From Odontesthes bonariensis (taxonomy: Eukaryota; Chordata; Actinopteri; Atheriniformes; Atherinopsidae): DNA of 64,000 bases. Below are positions 1 through 13,500 of this stretch, piece by piece. A program made the position numbers and the translations under genes. Location: assembly GCF_027942865.1 (NCBI RefSeq), contig NC_134506.1:14220436-14284435 (forward strand), in the 5' to 3' direction. The first letter of the stretch is position 1. Every line of letters begins with the position of its first letter. The notes under the pieces are model-generated. The model did no database searches, was not told the DNA's origin, and saw only the letters and a program-made list of their open reading frames with translations.

Positions 1-316
1 TGGGTGTAGACGTCCTGGTACAGCGACTGGCAGGAAGCACATTTAGCAATCATGTGAAAACTAATGAAATTGTCTGTTCTGTGCTGACACCTGGTGGTTT
101 GAGATTAGCAATACAGCTCCATGTGCCAGTCTGTCTTTGTGCATGTCAGAGGGTACAAGGGATATGTGAAACAACATATGAACGTTCCACACACCAATTT
201 TTAGTTTAAATGCATGGAAACATGGCACGACTTAGACAATGCACCACGTAGATCTTGCACAACCAGAAAGGATTCAAAAGTAAATCAGTTCACTGCAAAC
301 CAGTTGTTATTTTGCT

Positions 317-322
317 TTTATT
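317..322 (-). terminator. Possible distal poly(A) signal of bloc1s6
   Basis: AATAAA on the minus strand, about 2.2 kb beyond the bloc1s6 stop. The interval 323-2555 shows no convincing ORF and is A/T-rich, as expected of a long 3' UTR. It is also possible that the real 3' end is closer to the stop and uses a variant signal. Confidence 0.3.
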
Positions 323-2555
323 ATTAATTGTACAAACAGTGTAGTTCCAGGCATAACTAGTGCATAGAAGCCTCTTTAAAGGTCTATCAAGAGATTTACA
401 GATGCTGTGTATAGTTTGGTACATTTCATCATTCATTTTTGTATATATTTTTCAAACCCCAGCAATACAGTCAGTCACATTTAGTGCAGAACAATTTGAT
501 TTTAAACAATAGACTATTCTTATTTAACAACATTCAACACTAACAGGGCCCGAAGCCCAGGATCCACATATAATAATACTGTGATAAAAGACAGCAGACA
601 CAGGGATTCTCTTGGACCATTGTCTGATGGCTACAAAGGTGTCAAGGAGTTATTTGTTCTGTTCTCAGGGAGGTGCACACATGTGTGCATCACCAGAGGT
701 TGATAGTGGGAAATACCAGCATTTAATGATGTAGTCCTAGTCTTTGGTTTGTGGGTGATCTTGGCAACGTCAGATTGGATTAACCAAACAAGAGGTGTTG
801 CAAGTTTTAGCCCATTTACTAAAACTCAAATTATACATCAATTAAACAAACCGTTTTCCAAAGTGTATTTCCATAGTGCTACCCCTTTTTCTTTCTATAG
901 AGATGGGTTCACACTTTTTAACTTTAAACATCTGAGACACTTCCAGGTTTATCTCCTACTGCAGTACATATACATTTGGCTAAAAATTAACTAGGCCACA
1001 TGGAAACTATACTTTTTTGTTTATATTTGAACAAGCAAAAATTAGATCCTCTTTGTAACAGTGCCTTTAAATGACACTTCTCAATTCAAACAAATTACAT
1101 CAAATTAACGTTTTATCGTCATTTTCAAAATCACAGGCCTGTATTTATAAATCTTTTAAATCTATATCATTTGATTTAGAGCTGAGATAAGTTTTTTTTT
1201 TGTTGTTGTTTTTTTACAAGGAGTTTTATATAAACCTCTCCTATCCGGGTTCTAGTGTTCTTTGACACTGAAGTGAGTGGTGTGATCACGCCAACTTCCA
1301 CAGAACTCAGCAAGGCCCTTGAATTCAGGCGGATGCCAGTGGCTCCGATAAAGATGTACAAACTGTTTTTAAAAAAAGGATTATTCCACTGAAAGAAAAA
1401 TCATTTGAACACTGTGTGAAGACGCCATGAGGGCATCTTTCTGAAAGTTAAAGCTGAACTTGACCTTTTCAACAGGTTAATAATAGATATGCAAAAATTC
1501 ACAAAAACTGACAGCTGAAGGAGGAATGGTAAAAAGAAAAAAGAAAAGAAAATGGTGGACAATTTTGCTAAATGTCCACAGGAAGTTATTTCTGGTGTGG
1601 GAGGGGGGGAGGGGGGGGGGGCACTGCCTTCTAAGATCTTTTTTTCACAGGTGAATATCACATCTATTGATATTATCCATTCTTGAGTAAATTGTTAAAC
1701 TTGCACATTCTTTGTGGTGTGAGCAGGTATCGGAACTTAATCTGCTGACAACAATTCAAAGAGGATCAATTGTTTTCTTGTTTAAAAAGTTGAGTTGCTA
1801 ACATGTGGCAGACCAGGACAGAAACCTACCGTTTCTGTCACAATTCCAGTTAAAATTGTCTGCATCACATAAACCTGCCCGAGGCAGAAAAAAAAAAAAG
1901 TAAAAATCATGTCTACTTTTATCGCTCAGTTTGTGTTGCGTTGCAAAGTTTCAAAGCAAATTTGTACCATTAAGTGCAACGCTGTGAGAGAACATTTGAA
2001 AGTAGATGATAATCTCTAAAGTGATGGATTACATGCATCCATAATATTAATACAATGACAAAACAATAATAAAAATCTCAGCTGCATTTCTGTTGCCCGT
2101 CTGATTATGTAATCTGTTCTGTCAAACAAAGACAAAAAAAATGAAATATCCTTCAAACTTTGCACTTTGGAAAAAGGTCAGCAGCGTAACGTATAGTAGA
2201 TTTGTAGTAAATGGACTCAAGCCGTTTTCACACATTCACCGAAGTCCTGAAATGTTCGAGAGGCGTTCCAGAAAGATGGCAAATGAGAATGCAAATGTCT
2301 GCGACATTCCTTCCAGACTTCTAGCTGAGATTTTTCCATCACCTGCCCCCCACCTTTGCAGTTCCATTTGGGAGAGTTCATCTCCGGCAGAAAGCCTCCC
2401 GCTGGGATGCGTTTGTGTGAACAGCAACTGCTCGAAAAGACCGGAGCAGATTGACCGCACATTACCCTGAACATCTCCTGTGTATATATGCGAAAATGGC
2501 TTGATACATGCAAAGCCACCTGTGTGGTTTTAATACAGCAGACATTTTGGGGACT
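323..2555 (-). other. Probable bloc1s6 3' UTR and downstream sequence, no gene seen
   Basis: Non-coding, A/T-rich sequence after the bloc1s6 stop codon. The short ORFs here on both strands resemble no protein I know. It contains a run of G on the plus strand at 1604-1621. How far the transcript extends cannot be settled from sequence alone. Confidence 0.4.
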
Positions 2556-4550
2556 CTATGTTCTTTTGGCAGGTTTGGCTACAAGCTGCCTCTCTCTCTC
2601 GAGCTCCTTCTCACGTTGCTGCTCCTTCTCCAGTGCCTCCCTCTGCTTTTGTTGCTGCAGCTTCAGAGTTCTTTTCTGAGAGAAAACCACAACATTTTAT
2701 TTGCATCCATTACAAAAGGCTATGACATTGACTACTGACTGAAATGAAAAATACCTTTAGTTTTGTAGTCTTTTCATGGAGCATGATCATCTCTTTCCTT
2801 ATGTTCACTAGTTTATTGTGGTAAACTTTTGCCTCCGTAAACTAAAGACAACAAACTGGATTAGTGATTATTTTAGTGAGTACAGTGAACCCTCGCTATA
2901 ACGCGGTTCACCTTTCACGGTCTCGCTACTTTACGGATTTGCATCGTGCATTGTGTTCTGCATTCTGATTGGCTAAACAGTCTCTCCGCTTCTTCTCTAC
3001 CTGCGTCTCAATAACGTTGCCGTTTAATATGTACACGTACACGTTCATTACAGTTCTCAAACATAATCGATGGTGGCATGCCGGTATATAAAAATCTTTT
3101 TGCCCAGAAGAAAAAAAGAGCGACAACAACTACCGATAACTGTTCTTCTCTCGAAAAAACACACCTGCACCGCGGGCTTTAGAAGAAAAAAACGCTACAG
3201 AGCAGAGTCAGGATGCAGCAGCTCAGTCAGAAGAGCAGTGAAATACATGCGAGTCACTATTTGTCCCACTGTACTTTGTATTTTTTTTCATAATCATTTT
3301 TCATTTTCTCTCATTCTAATCCAATGACTCGGGTCGCGGTGGGGCGGTGCTGATCTCTGCAATTTGAAGCCTTCAGTTTGTATTGATGATTAAAATGATT
3401 ATTTTACAGTACAGTAGTTATTTGTAAAAAAAAAACGTTTATACAGTACTTTTATTTCTTAAACAAATGATTGGGCCTGTAAAAAGGTTTTGTTTTTTGG
3501 TTTCAATGTATTATGGAGTATTTCATTGTATAATAATTGTAAAAAAAATAAAGGTTACTACTTCACGGATTTCGCCTATCACGGGTTCTTTTTGGAACGT
3601 AACCCCCGCGAAAAACAAGGGTTCACTGTACACACAAGAGCACGATGAGTACAAATGAGATTATTTTTCCAAAAATAGTCCAACAATACCAGAGAATTGA
3701 GGTCCAGTAAGGTGTTGCACTCCCTGAACTTGGTGACTTCTTGATCCAGTGTGTCTAACAGAATCAGCTGATTTTGTCTGTTTGTGAAAAGAATGACGAG
3801 CAACAAGTAAATATAATCACGTTTTCATGAAACAAAAGAAGAAAATAAAAACATCTGTGTTTGGGGACACGTGCTGAATATTCAACACGGAAATTTGAAA
3901 CGGAGTAAACCGACAATAAAATGTCCAAACGTTACGTTTACGTGCAGCAATAGTGTTGGAAAACTGTATATGGATTTTCATTTTCAGTAAACAACATTTT
4001 ATAGACAGACATGTAGTGTGTGAACTTTGCTTAGTGTGATACAAAGTCATTAAAGGGGACTGTGAGAAACAGGGTGCTCTGGTCTTCCCATGTAGGAGAA
4101 TGTGCAACCACTCAACAGGTGAGGAACTAGATGTCCCAGTGAAACATTTGCTGCATCTTGCTCACAAGATTGTTTTACGTATGCTGATTGTAATTAAGCT
4201 GTGTAATAAAAAGAACTACACGGGGAAAGTCGGATGGAGTCGTTTGAGCACGGGTGAAGGAGTCCCCCCTGTGACGCATTGGGCTATCTTGAATATTTAA
4301 GGTCAACTTGCAAATACCTGTTACAAATCTATTCAAGTTAAGTCAGATATGTAGCACATTGGCTGTATCTCCCTAAGGTTTTAAGGATCTTAACATTTAC
4401 CTTGTTTGGTCACAGCAAAAACCATTCATCCAGCTGAACTCCATAGTACAACTGCCGTCTATTGAGGATTATCTTTAACTGGAATAATTTCTCCTCAAAG
4501 TAGACTGCATGAGACAGTGCTAAACATTTCATGGTGTTGTAAAATTGGTG

Positions 4551-4583
<33 letters not shown>

Positions 4584-6534
4584 GTAGAAAATCCGGAATT
4601 TTCTACAAAGTGTTAAACACGAAAAAGAAACGCTAAGAACCGAATACTCACGTGAGCTCTTGCAGGGCTCGTTTAGAGTTCTGTAGATCTGGTAGGTAGT
4701 GAGACAGTAATCCCTCTGTGAGTTTATCCACAGCTTTCTTATCCACGTACACATTCTCTACAGGGACTGAGCTCTCCAGACCCACCGGCTGCTGTGGTGT
4801 TGAATGGAGATCTGTTAAATAGTTCAAATAGTTCAAATGGTGCCATGAAAGGTTCCTTCAATGAATTCATCAATTATTATACTTTTGGGAGTATAACTAA
4901 AATACTCCCAAAATACTGACACCCCTGAAATCTGACAGGCTACCTGTCACATCTTTTATCATCACTGCTTACACTTGAGATGCATTATTGTTTTGTCTTA
5001 AGTGATTTCAATTAGATCTTGTTTTTTTTAATTACACATGGGTGAAAACTGTATTCAACATTTTATGAATTCAATCCTTTTTTTAAGGAAAATAAATATG
5101 AAAAACCTTCAGCTGGTTTTGGGATGTGTTCAAGGTAAGAAAGAGGCCAATAAAGGATTTTCAGGGAGTGAATATTCCCATATCAATGTGTATATCAGCT
5201 GATGTTCTTTGTATACACATACAGAATGTTTTACAGTATAAACTGATGGTAAAACTGTTTATTACCTTTTGTTAGCAACTTATGCAAGTGTTTGCTTTAC
5301 TGTGAGGCATATTCTCCTACATGTGTGGCAAATGAAGAGACCCTCTGCTAGTAAAAACTACTTGATAACAACTGAACTTAAAGAATTATTCTGTAATACG
5401 ACACAAAGTGTCCTAAAATGTTTACGCCAATACCGACTAACATCACATCTGTGATTGCAAGCACTGGTGGATGATATCAACATATGAGTGAATTGGTCAC
5501 TCCAGTTTAAGATCATAATCCTGTTGGAAAGGTTGATCTCTTTTCATTGACAGGTGGACAAGTTTATCTTTCCTGAAGTTCTCCATATAACAGGAGTGAA
5601 CGGGGGCATCGGTTGATGCCCCTACATATGGATAGGATGCCAACTTTCACCAATCTGTTATCGGTGAGTAGATGAACGTATTTTATGCCAGAAATAAGGT
5701 CCAGGTTTAAAAAAAAAAAAAAAACCAACTTCTCCTTTAAAGGGAATACAAACTTAGAAAATTGCCATCTGAAAATACTTTGCTGTCTTTAACCTTGCCC
5801 TACATTATGTTTGAGGAAAAATCTACGTGTATAATGTCAAGATGACTGTTGGCTTACTGCAATAGCCCTCTCTAATAGTCTCTGTTTAAGAAGCTTCGGC
5901 TCCAGCTGGTCATCCTTGTGTCTGAAGCCATGATAAGCCAAGGATGTGCCTCAGTACAGTATAAACACAATACTATTTCCCTTATCGTATATCTAGCCCT
6001 TTCATCTATGTCAAGTCTTGATAATGTTGGAAATGCAGCCTTGTAAGATATGGTCTCAAATGTGAAAGAAGATAGGTGCTGGTTTCCCTGTCTTTCTTCA
6101 TTCATGCCCTCTGAAGATTGTTTTAATTTCCACACCAAATTCAATTTTCAGGACCCAGGGAAGCTACTCAGTGAAACCCATGGTTATGGATTGTAGGGAC
6201 AAGGTCTGAGAGGTGAGTATTTATAACATTTTTTAATGTGCACGACCTGGACTCTCTTATCAAGGACAGGGAACAAGCCACAAAGTAATACATGTCTGAA
6301 AGCTGACCACAATATTTTGTATTATCCTCCTTTCCTTTTTTTCCCCATCATGAACCTACTCTGGTAACTATTGAGGGTAACAGAGATTTTGACCAAACTT
6401 TTGCATGCCACTGTGCAGTGAAATTCAGGTATGTATAGAGGTGAGCAAGTAAAGGATTGAGCAATCACACCTTCATTGTGTAGAAGTTCACTCTGGGATG
6501 AAGGTCCTTCATCTTCCATCCCCTCTACCTCCAT
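2556..6534 (-). CDS. bloc1s6: BLOC1S6 (pallidin), subunit 6 of BLOC-1
   Basis: Five coding exons on the minus strand: 6471-6534, 4652-4811, 3690-3777, 2755-2841 and 2556-2675 (stop TAG at 2556-2558). They join in frame with GT-AG borders to give 172 aa, the length I recall for human pallidin. The exon 2 product contains [11 protein letters not shown], exon 3 [11 protein letters not shown], exon 4 KLVNIRKEM, and the C-terminus is a charged Gln/Glu/Lys helix ending AKPAKRT; all are recognisable pallidin blocks. Most of the protein from about residue 55 is predicted coiled coil. Pallidin is a cytosolic subunit of BLOC-1, which sorts cargo from endosomes to lysosome-related organelles such as melanosomes and binds syntaxin-13. 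I chose the ATG at 6532-6534 because it gives the family length. The frame stays open upstream for about 24 codons without another ATG. The gene is divergent from slc30a4, as in human. Confidence 0.93.
2883..3628. mobile_element. Non-autonomous Tigger/pogo-like DNA transposon
   Basis: The element is bounded by TA dinucleotides (2881-2882 and 3629-3630) and starts with CAGTGAACCCTCG. Its right end is the inverted counterpart (CAGTGAACCCTTG on the other strand). The subterminal 'tcacgg' and 'cgcggg' wording is typical of Tigger-type Tc1/mariner ends. About 746 bp, no intact transposase, lying in the bloc1s6 intron between 2841 and 3690. Confidence 0.7.
4551..4581. repeat. Poly(A) tract, 31 bp
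   Basis: Uninterrupted A run in bloc1s6 intron 2, about 70 bp downstream (in the gene's sense) of exon 2. Length may be unstable or mis-assembled. Confidence 0.9.
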
Positions 6535-7089
6535 ATGCAACGTCTCAGTGGACCCAGTCTGGTTGTCTACAGAGAGGCACCAAGCAATCGGTTGGATCTC
6601 AGGATTTTATCTGATGAAAATAACCAGTTAAGCACGTTAACTGAGCACTAAAATGAAATCGCTAGAGCCAATGTCAGGTATCCTTCTACACGGTGAGGTC
6701 TAGCTAGCTTACTGAACTGCCTCATAATGAGAACAGCATGACACGTTTGCGATAGTTCAGCTAGCCACCTCTAACAGTTCATAAACATTGGCTTTCAGCT
6801 GCCATCTTACCCGTTGAAAAGTTTGCCGAACAGTAACCGTAATCGTGATAAGAGGAGTTATGAACACGGAAGAGTAAACAGAGATTTTCGTTTTGTTGCA
6901 GTGCACGAGACAGCGTCATGTGATTCTGCGTCATCACGTGACTACGCACGGACCAAACCAAACTCGTTACTGTCACACCCGCGACAATACTTAGGTGGCG
7001 TCCAGACTCTTATGTTTTCACGAGTATTACCATGACATTTCTTAATTTGACAACAGACTAAGTTTATTCAAGCCTACATACATCTATTG
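6535..7089. promoter_or_regulatory. Shared divergent promoter region of bloc1s6 and slc30a4
   Basis: The two genes are transcribed away from each other here. A non-coding slc30a4 leader exon probably ends at 7089 (ATTG|gtaagt) and joins an acceptor at 7399 (ccttttgacag). Inside the region are the E-box decamers GTCATGTGAT at 6915-6924 and ATCACGTGAC at 6933-6942. The second, read on the minus strand, differs by one base from the CLEAR consensus GTCACGTGAC bound by TFEB-family factors. No clear TATA box was seen. Transcription starts are inferred. Confidence 0.55.
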
Positions 7090-7522
7090 GTAAGTTTTTC
7101 CTTATATTTATTAAAGGAACTAACGCAAGACAAGGACCCTGTGTCACAAACTGACACGGTAACGCCAACCTTTAAGCTAGCCTGTTACTGTTTAGCCAAG
7201 TATGTTTTTATGAGGACTATTGAACTCAAAGTTTCTCAGCTCTGCCAAACTTAAAGAAGTAGATTTATCCAGCTTACAATTGATGGAAATAACTCTAATG
7301 AGACCTTGTTGTTGAAATTACTGAGCTGTACTGACATGAAACGATGCCCTGTGTGTGTGTGTTTTTTTAATTTTTTTTTAATCACTTTCCTTTTGACAGA
7401 ATGGAGTAGAAATGCTGTCCTACCACCGTGCCCCCACATACAGACATGAATGATTACCTCAGAGGACAGTGATTTGCAGAAAGATCTCAGCTGGATATAC
7501 CGTGTCCCGCTAATTATTAAAA

Positions 7523-10500
7523 ATGTCAGGTGGGAACCTCTTCAGCAAGGTGCGGTCCGCCTTCAGGAGGGAGCCGACCGACTGGGACCTCAGCGACACG
7601 GCTCCATTTGACTTTTCCGACGAGCTGGTGGAGGATGACGCACCGAAATTCAACAAGCTGAAGGTCGTGGTCTCCGGAGAGATGTCCGACTACTCTGCTG
7701 GAGCCCCGTCGAACGGAGTGGCGGTGAACACGCTGGTGGTGGCGGATGATGACGATGACTCCCTGCTGGACTCCTCTTCCAGCATGGGCAGCCCGGGCTT
7801 GAACATGGACCCATGTGACAACTGCACAATGAAGAGGGAGAGGATCAAACACAGGAAGGTGATGAAGAGGCTGGTCGTTGCAGCTGTGCTCTATTTTCTG
7901 TTCATGACTGGTGAAATTATAGGTAAGTAAGTGAAGGCTGGAAATCATACTTGTTAATGTTTGCTATGCAAATAAATGGTGTTTAACTTGTAATTCCTTC
8001 CATTTTTCAGGGAAATTTGTGCCTTTCACCAACTTTTTTTTTCTCCCCTTCAAATCCAACAAATTGTCTTCTCCAAGTTAGCAGTGCCATGGTTTTGGCT
8101 TTGCTACCAAATTCATGCCATTTTGGTTAATATTTGCTCATTAAATTACAACCAGTTGAATATTTGAAGTCAAATGCCCAAAGATTAACAGCTAGTACCG
8201 TTAAACTACAGCAGAACAAATGAGCTCAAACGGTGGAAAATAGCAGAAATATTAATAGAAATGTGATATTTCTCTTCATTTTACCCAGTAAAACATACTG
8301 GGTAAAATTAAAGTCCATCCATCCATCCATTATCTGCCGCTTGTCCGGGGGTCGGCTACTCCGAGCCCCTCCCGGATGACCGAGCTTCTCACCCTATCTC
8401 TAAGGGAGAGCCCAGACACCCTGCGGAGGAAACTCATTTCGGCCGCTTGTATTCGCGATCTCGTTCTTCCGGTCACTACCCACAGCTCGTGACCATAGGT
8501 GAGGGTAGGAACATAGACTGACCGGTAAATCGAGAGCTTCGCCTTCCGGCTCAGCTCCTTCTTCACCACGACGGGCCGGTGCAGAGCCCGCATCACTGCA
8601 GACGCCGCACCGATCCGTCTGTCAATCTCCTGCTCCATTCGTCCCTCACTCGTGAACAAGACCCCGAGATACTTGAAGTCCTGCACTAAAATTAAAGTAT
8701 TTATGCAAAATGATTGCAGCTGAAATAACTGAGATCAAATAATTATATACAAATTGTGACAGGCCTCCATCAGGCTACTGTATGCTATTTTATTACAGCA
8801 GTTTGAACATTAACTTATTATCACAAAAAACTAACCCAACAACTCATTGAATGGCTTCTTACATGTTTGTTTCAGACGTACTGTCCATAAACAGATATAC
8901 CCTCTCTGATCAAACAGATCAGACAAAACCGATTGGGTTACCTTGCCTAAAACAGAGACTACCTTATCTGACACCATCAAATATTAACCTTTAGGAAAGG
9001 AGTTTATTGAAATAGTCTAATGCGGTACATTAACACGCTGTGCCATCAGAAATTATCAGTTGAATAATCATCCAACAAAATAAAAAGGAGAAAAAAAGTT
9101 GTAGTTTATGTTTTAAGGCTCCGCTGTTTGATTAAATGCAGTCAGGGCCGTTTTTGTATCTCCCTGCTTCACACAAAGATTGTAATTTGTACAGTTTGTC
9201 AGTCAAGCAGCCTAAATCTCCTGGTATTTATTGCACTTCTACAACCATCATTTCAGAAATGCTGTGGGAACATAAAAACCTGCCGTGCTGGTTAGTTTCA
9301 CAGACCAAACAATGTGTGGGATTATTGATCAACTTTATTAAGTTGCAATTTGCTAATCTACAGCCTCGGATATTTTCTGTTTTTAAAAAAAATAAATAAA
9401 TAAATAAAAGCGATTATCCTAGAGATCAGATCTCTGCACAACCCTAAAAATGACAGTATTGTGTGCTGATAATTTTTAGATTGGGTTTGCATGTGACAGA
9501 CATTTTTTCATTTGAGACAGGGGTTTTGTTCACTGTGAGACTGTTTTCCACTGAGACAAGACTTCTAATTTAATAGTCTTAGGCATTTAACCTTCTTATT
9601 TCTTAACTGTTATGCATTTCATTCTCCTTGGGGCACCACGGATTTTGTTCCATTTTCACTGTTGTTAATTATCCCTCTATTTATCAAGTGAATAAAACGC
9701 AAAAAAGTCAAAAACTTTAAACGCATTTGTTTCTCCAAAAAAATAAAGTGTGCCTAGAAATCTACCCATATACTTTGCTGTTGATGTACATCTGCATGGA
9801 GCTAAATTAGTCTGAGTTTGCATTTACAAATGACCTTAATAGATCCTGTACACTGATGTGATTTTAATTGTTCATGTTGATCTTTCAGGTGGTTATTTTT
9901 CAAACAGTTTAGCCATTATGACGGATGCAGTGCACATGTTGGCAGACGTGGTTGGTATCTTGTTTTCTCTGTTGGCCCTCTGGCTTTCTACTAAGCCACC
10001 CACCAAGAGGTTCACCTTTGGGCTGCATCGCCTCGGTGAGTGTTAGACGCCGTCACACTCTCACTTTTCACTTCCCCTTTGTGCCCGCATCCTCCGTTTT
10101 GTGTGCAGCAAACATATGTGTGGGTTTTTAATGCAGGCTATTCACTCTGAGAAGCGAAAGTGTGTCTTCAACAGTATTCAAGGCAGACCAGCCTTGAATA
10201 TGCCTGAAGCTGTCAGCAGTAGGAATGTTAATCATTTCATTACCAATCACTGTTTCCAGTTTCCATCAGTGGAGTTAATGAAATATGTAGAGGTGTACAA
10301 AGAATACTACCTGTCCTGAGTATTGCTAAGTACATGCGCGTTGTAAAATGGCTGCAGACACCAGTTACATCAGCTTAACAGTCACAGAACACTCAAATGC
10401 CTTTTAGAGCTGTGAACTGAATAATATTACACTGCTCTGGTTAAACATACAAGCACATGTGTTACCATTGACATTTTTACAAAACAAAAAACATTTCCTG

Positions 10501-13500
10501 GGTTGAAAATTGCAAAACAAGCCATTTCGTATTTCCTGTAACTCTGAACCTTGCAACCTCAGCACTGACATAAAGTAACCAGTAAAAATGATCTGCATCA
10601 TAAACTTGTGCTTTTGACAGCAGCAGAATCACCTCCTGACTGCATTCTTCCCCCTCCAACAAAAGTTCCATTACTGCTCAGAGGCTGCCTCTGGTGGATT
10701 TTAGCACTGTGTTCTCCACCTTTGAGTATTTCTGAGCCTGGAGCCAGTTGCTCAAACGGATACATGTCGGGACCACTATTGTTCTCCACCACGTTAATGT
10801 CCAACACAGGAAATTCTTGCAGGGAAAAGTCCTCCATTTCATCAGAGCGCTCTCAGACAGGTCCATTTTCACAATTCTGTTCCTTTTTTTTTCTGCTCAG
10901 GTGTGGTACATCACCCCTAAATCTGCTCCTCCCTTGTCCTCTACATCTCTCAGCAGCTTTTTTATGGAGTTAGGCTCAGAGATTGAGTTAAAGTTTCACT
11001 TTAAACATGAAAAAAACCCACAAGTTTGGGGTAATGTTGTAAAACATCTCCGTTTAGTTATTATAGTAGATTGTCATTGTGTATTTGATTGACTGCAAAT
11101 GTGTAAGGAATTTTTTTTACCCTCTGAAGAAAGCTGTCAGCTGTAATTAGTTCCCCATGTTGCTTACAAAAGAAAAGAAAAAGTCTGAAAATGTGATTTT
11201 AAGTTCTTAATCATTCTAACTTGTTTAAAGTGTCGAGTCTTATCATCTCCATCTTTTTATTTGTCAAGTAATTCACATTACTTCAGCAGTTCTCCATCAA
11301 GTCTCCCAGAAGAAAAGATGAAATAAAACGAACCAAAAACAAAAGCAAAGATTAAATAAAGAGTAAAGGTTAAAAAAAACCAAAAAGTAGGATGAAGGGT
11401 ATTTCTCGATGGATTATCATATTTCAAAATGGTTTTATCGACTTAAATTGAATTTTACAGTCGCAATAGAAACATAATTTATGTAAATGGACAACAAGGC
11501 AGATTTGAAACTGCATTCTCACCGGAGTCATCAATACAAAATATATTTGATCAGAGACAGCATGCAGCACTCAGACATCTTTATGTTAATTAAAATGTGA
11601 ATAAATAGATCGGATTGTTGATTGAGCTTTGATTTAAAGAAGAGGTATGACCACATCACCCATTTACTTGCTTCCCTTCACTGACTCCTTCTTAGATTTC
11701 ACATTGATTTTTATTTTGTTTGACCCTCTAAACCTTATGTCGCTAAGTGCGTCTCAGACTTCTTGACACGGTACAGTCTGGACGGAGTCCTGATGAGGAT
11801 TTCCATTAACAGGCTGCAGTTTGTGACAAAGGCTGATCACCCTTTTGCTGTTTAAGACTTTGCATTTTGTAACTTTGCCAGATTAATTCAGGAAAACTTT
11901 CACTACCTTCACATCTAACCTTGAAAAGTTTTCCTTTGTAATGGTTGATACTCTCTCTGAAAATGCTGTGCATTCACAACTTCTCGTTCCAGAGGTGGTA
12001 TCGGCAGTCCTCAGTGTGGTGCTTATCTACATCCTGACGGGTGTATTGCTCTTTGAGGCGGTTCAGAGGACTGTTCACCAAGACTTCAACATAAATGGAG
12101 ATGTCATGCTCATCACAGCAGCTGTTGGGGTGGCTGTAAATCTCATGTGAGTGACGCAGGAGCTACAGTGCAGTGACATGACAAGAAAGTAGCAGCAAAA
12201 ATTCTAGTTCAAAGTTTCCAAAGTTCTGTCTAAGCTGCACAGTTTCCAGTCGCTGATCCTCTGTGTGTAATGTTTGACTACAGTCTGTAGGCTGGCTGAC
12301 TTCACTTCTTCAGTTGGTAAAACTACGACGACATTCAGACAGACTATCTCCAGTGTTAATGTCTGAAACGAGTTCCTGTCCGCCTTGTTTTTCTTGTGAT
12401 TTTTAGAATGGGTTTTTTGTTAAACCAAGGCGGTCACCTCCACTCACATGGCCACGGCCACGGTCACTCTCACGGCCCTTCAACAGTGTCCAGTACGCAA
12501 TCAGCTGGGTCGGGTCAGCAGAGGCAGCACGGCAGCCTCGCTGTAAGAGCAGCCTTCATTCATGCTTTGGGAGATCTCCTCCAGAGCATCGGGGTGCTCA
12601 TAGCTGCTTATATTGTCCGGTTCAAGGTACCCTGTTTTTGAATTGTTTGCCATTAATATTAATATGTTTTCTAATGCTGTTTCTACACCAAAAATAACAT
12701 GTTTAGACTTGCTTTTTTTTTTTTTTTTAGATTTGGGTACAACAAGCTCAAATTATTTTTGCATTGCCAGTAGTAGCATGTTTTCCTTCAGTGCTGTCCA
12801 AGTACAATGCATTCAGAACCAGTCCAGTAACTTACACTGCTGTCCAGGAAACAAAGCTGAAAATGCGAGATCAGCAAATATACAGGCTGTGTCGATTCAC
12901 AGTTTCTTGAGTAGCTTACTTTTCAATGGACGGTGGACATCAAGTTAAAACGGCGAGACTGAAACCAAGCATCTTGTCTCTTGACAACTTTGTTGCTGTC
13001 AGTTTCAGAGCCTCCTTATGAGACGTTACGGTTGATAGATGTGTGTTTCTGTAAAGAAAAGGGATCTGTGCCCATTCTTGTTGCACCGACTGCAGTACGG
13101 GGATGTTGTGTTTATATCAGTGTCAACTGGAGCTGAAGCAGAAAAACACAGCAGCTACTGCAGGGTCATTTGACATGGGGCTGACTGCAGATTAAACACT
13201 TTCCCAGCTTATTCAAAAGTGTAAAAAGGCCTTTTTAATCATCCTGAAGCCATTGTTTTCGAATATGTTATATTAACATTTCAGTAATTATTTTACTTGA
13301 ACAGATAGTCATTTAAATAATTCAACTTATTAAAAATGCACGTGTAATTGTCTTTGTCCTCGACAGGTTTTTATCTTTTCCAGCTTCAGTTGGCAGTGAT
13401 AGAAATGTCTCATCCGATGTGACGCACAGATTTTCACCTGTTTCCAACCTGTTATCAATCTGAAACATCTTCAGCCTCTTTCGCTCATCAGTTGCGCCAT

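Noticed and set aside
2141-2519. Overlapping 74-109-codon ORFs on both strands
   Set aside because: They lie in the bloc1s6 3' UTR, have no family features, and are open on both strands as in chance G/C-richer sequence.
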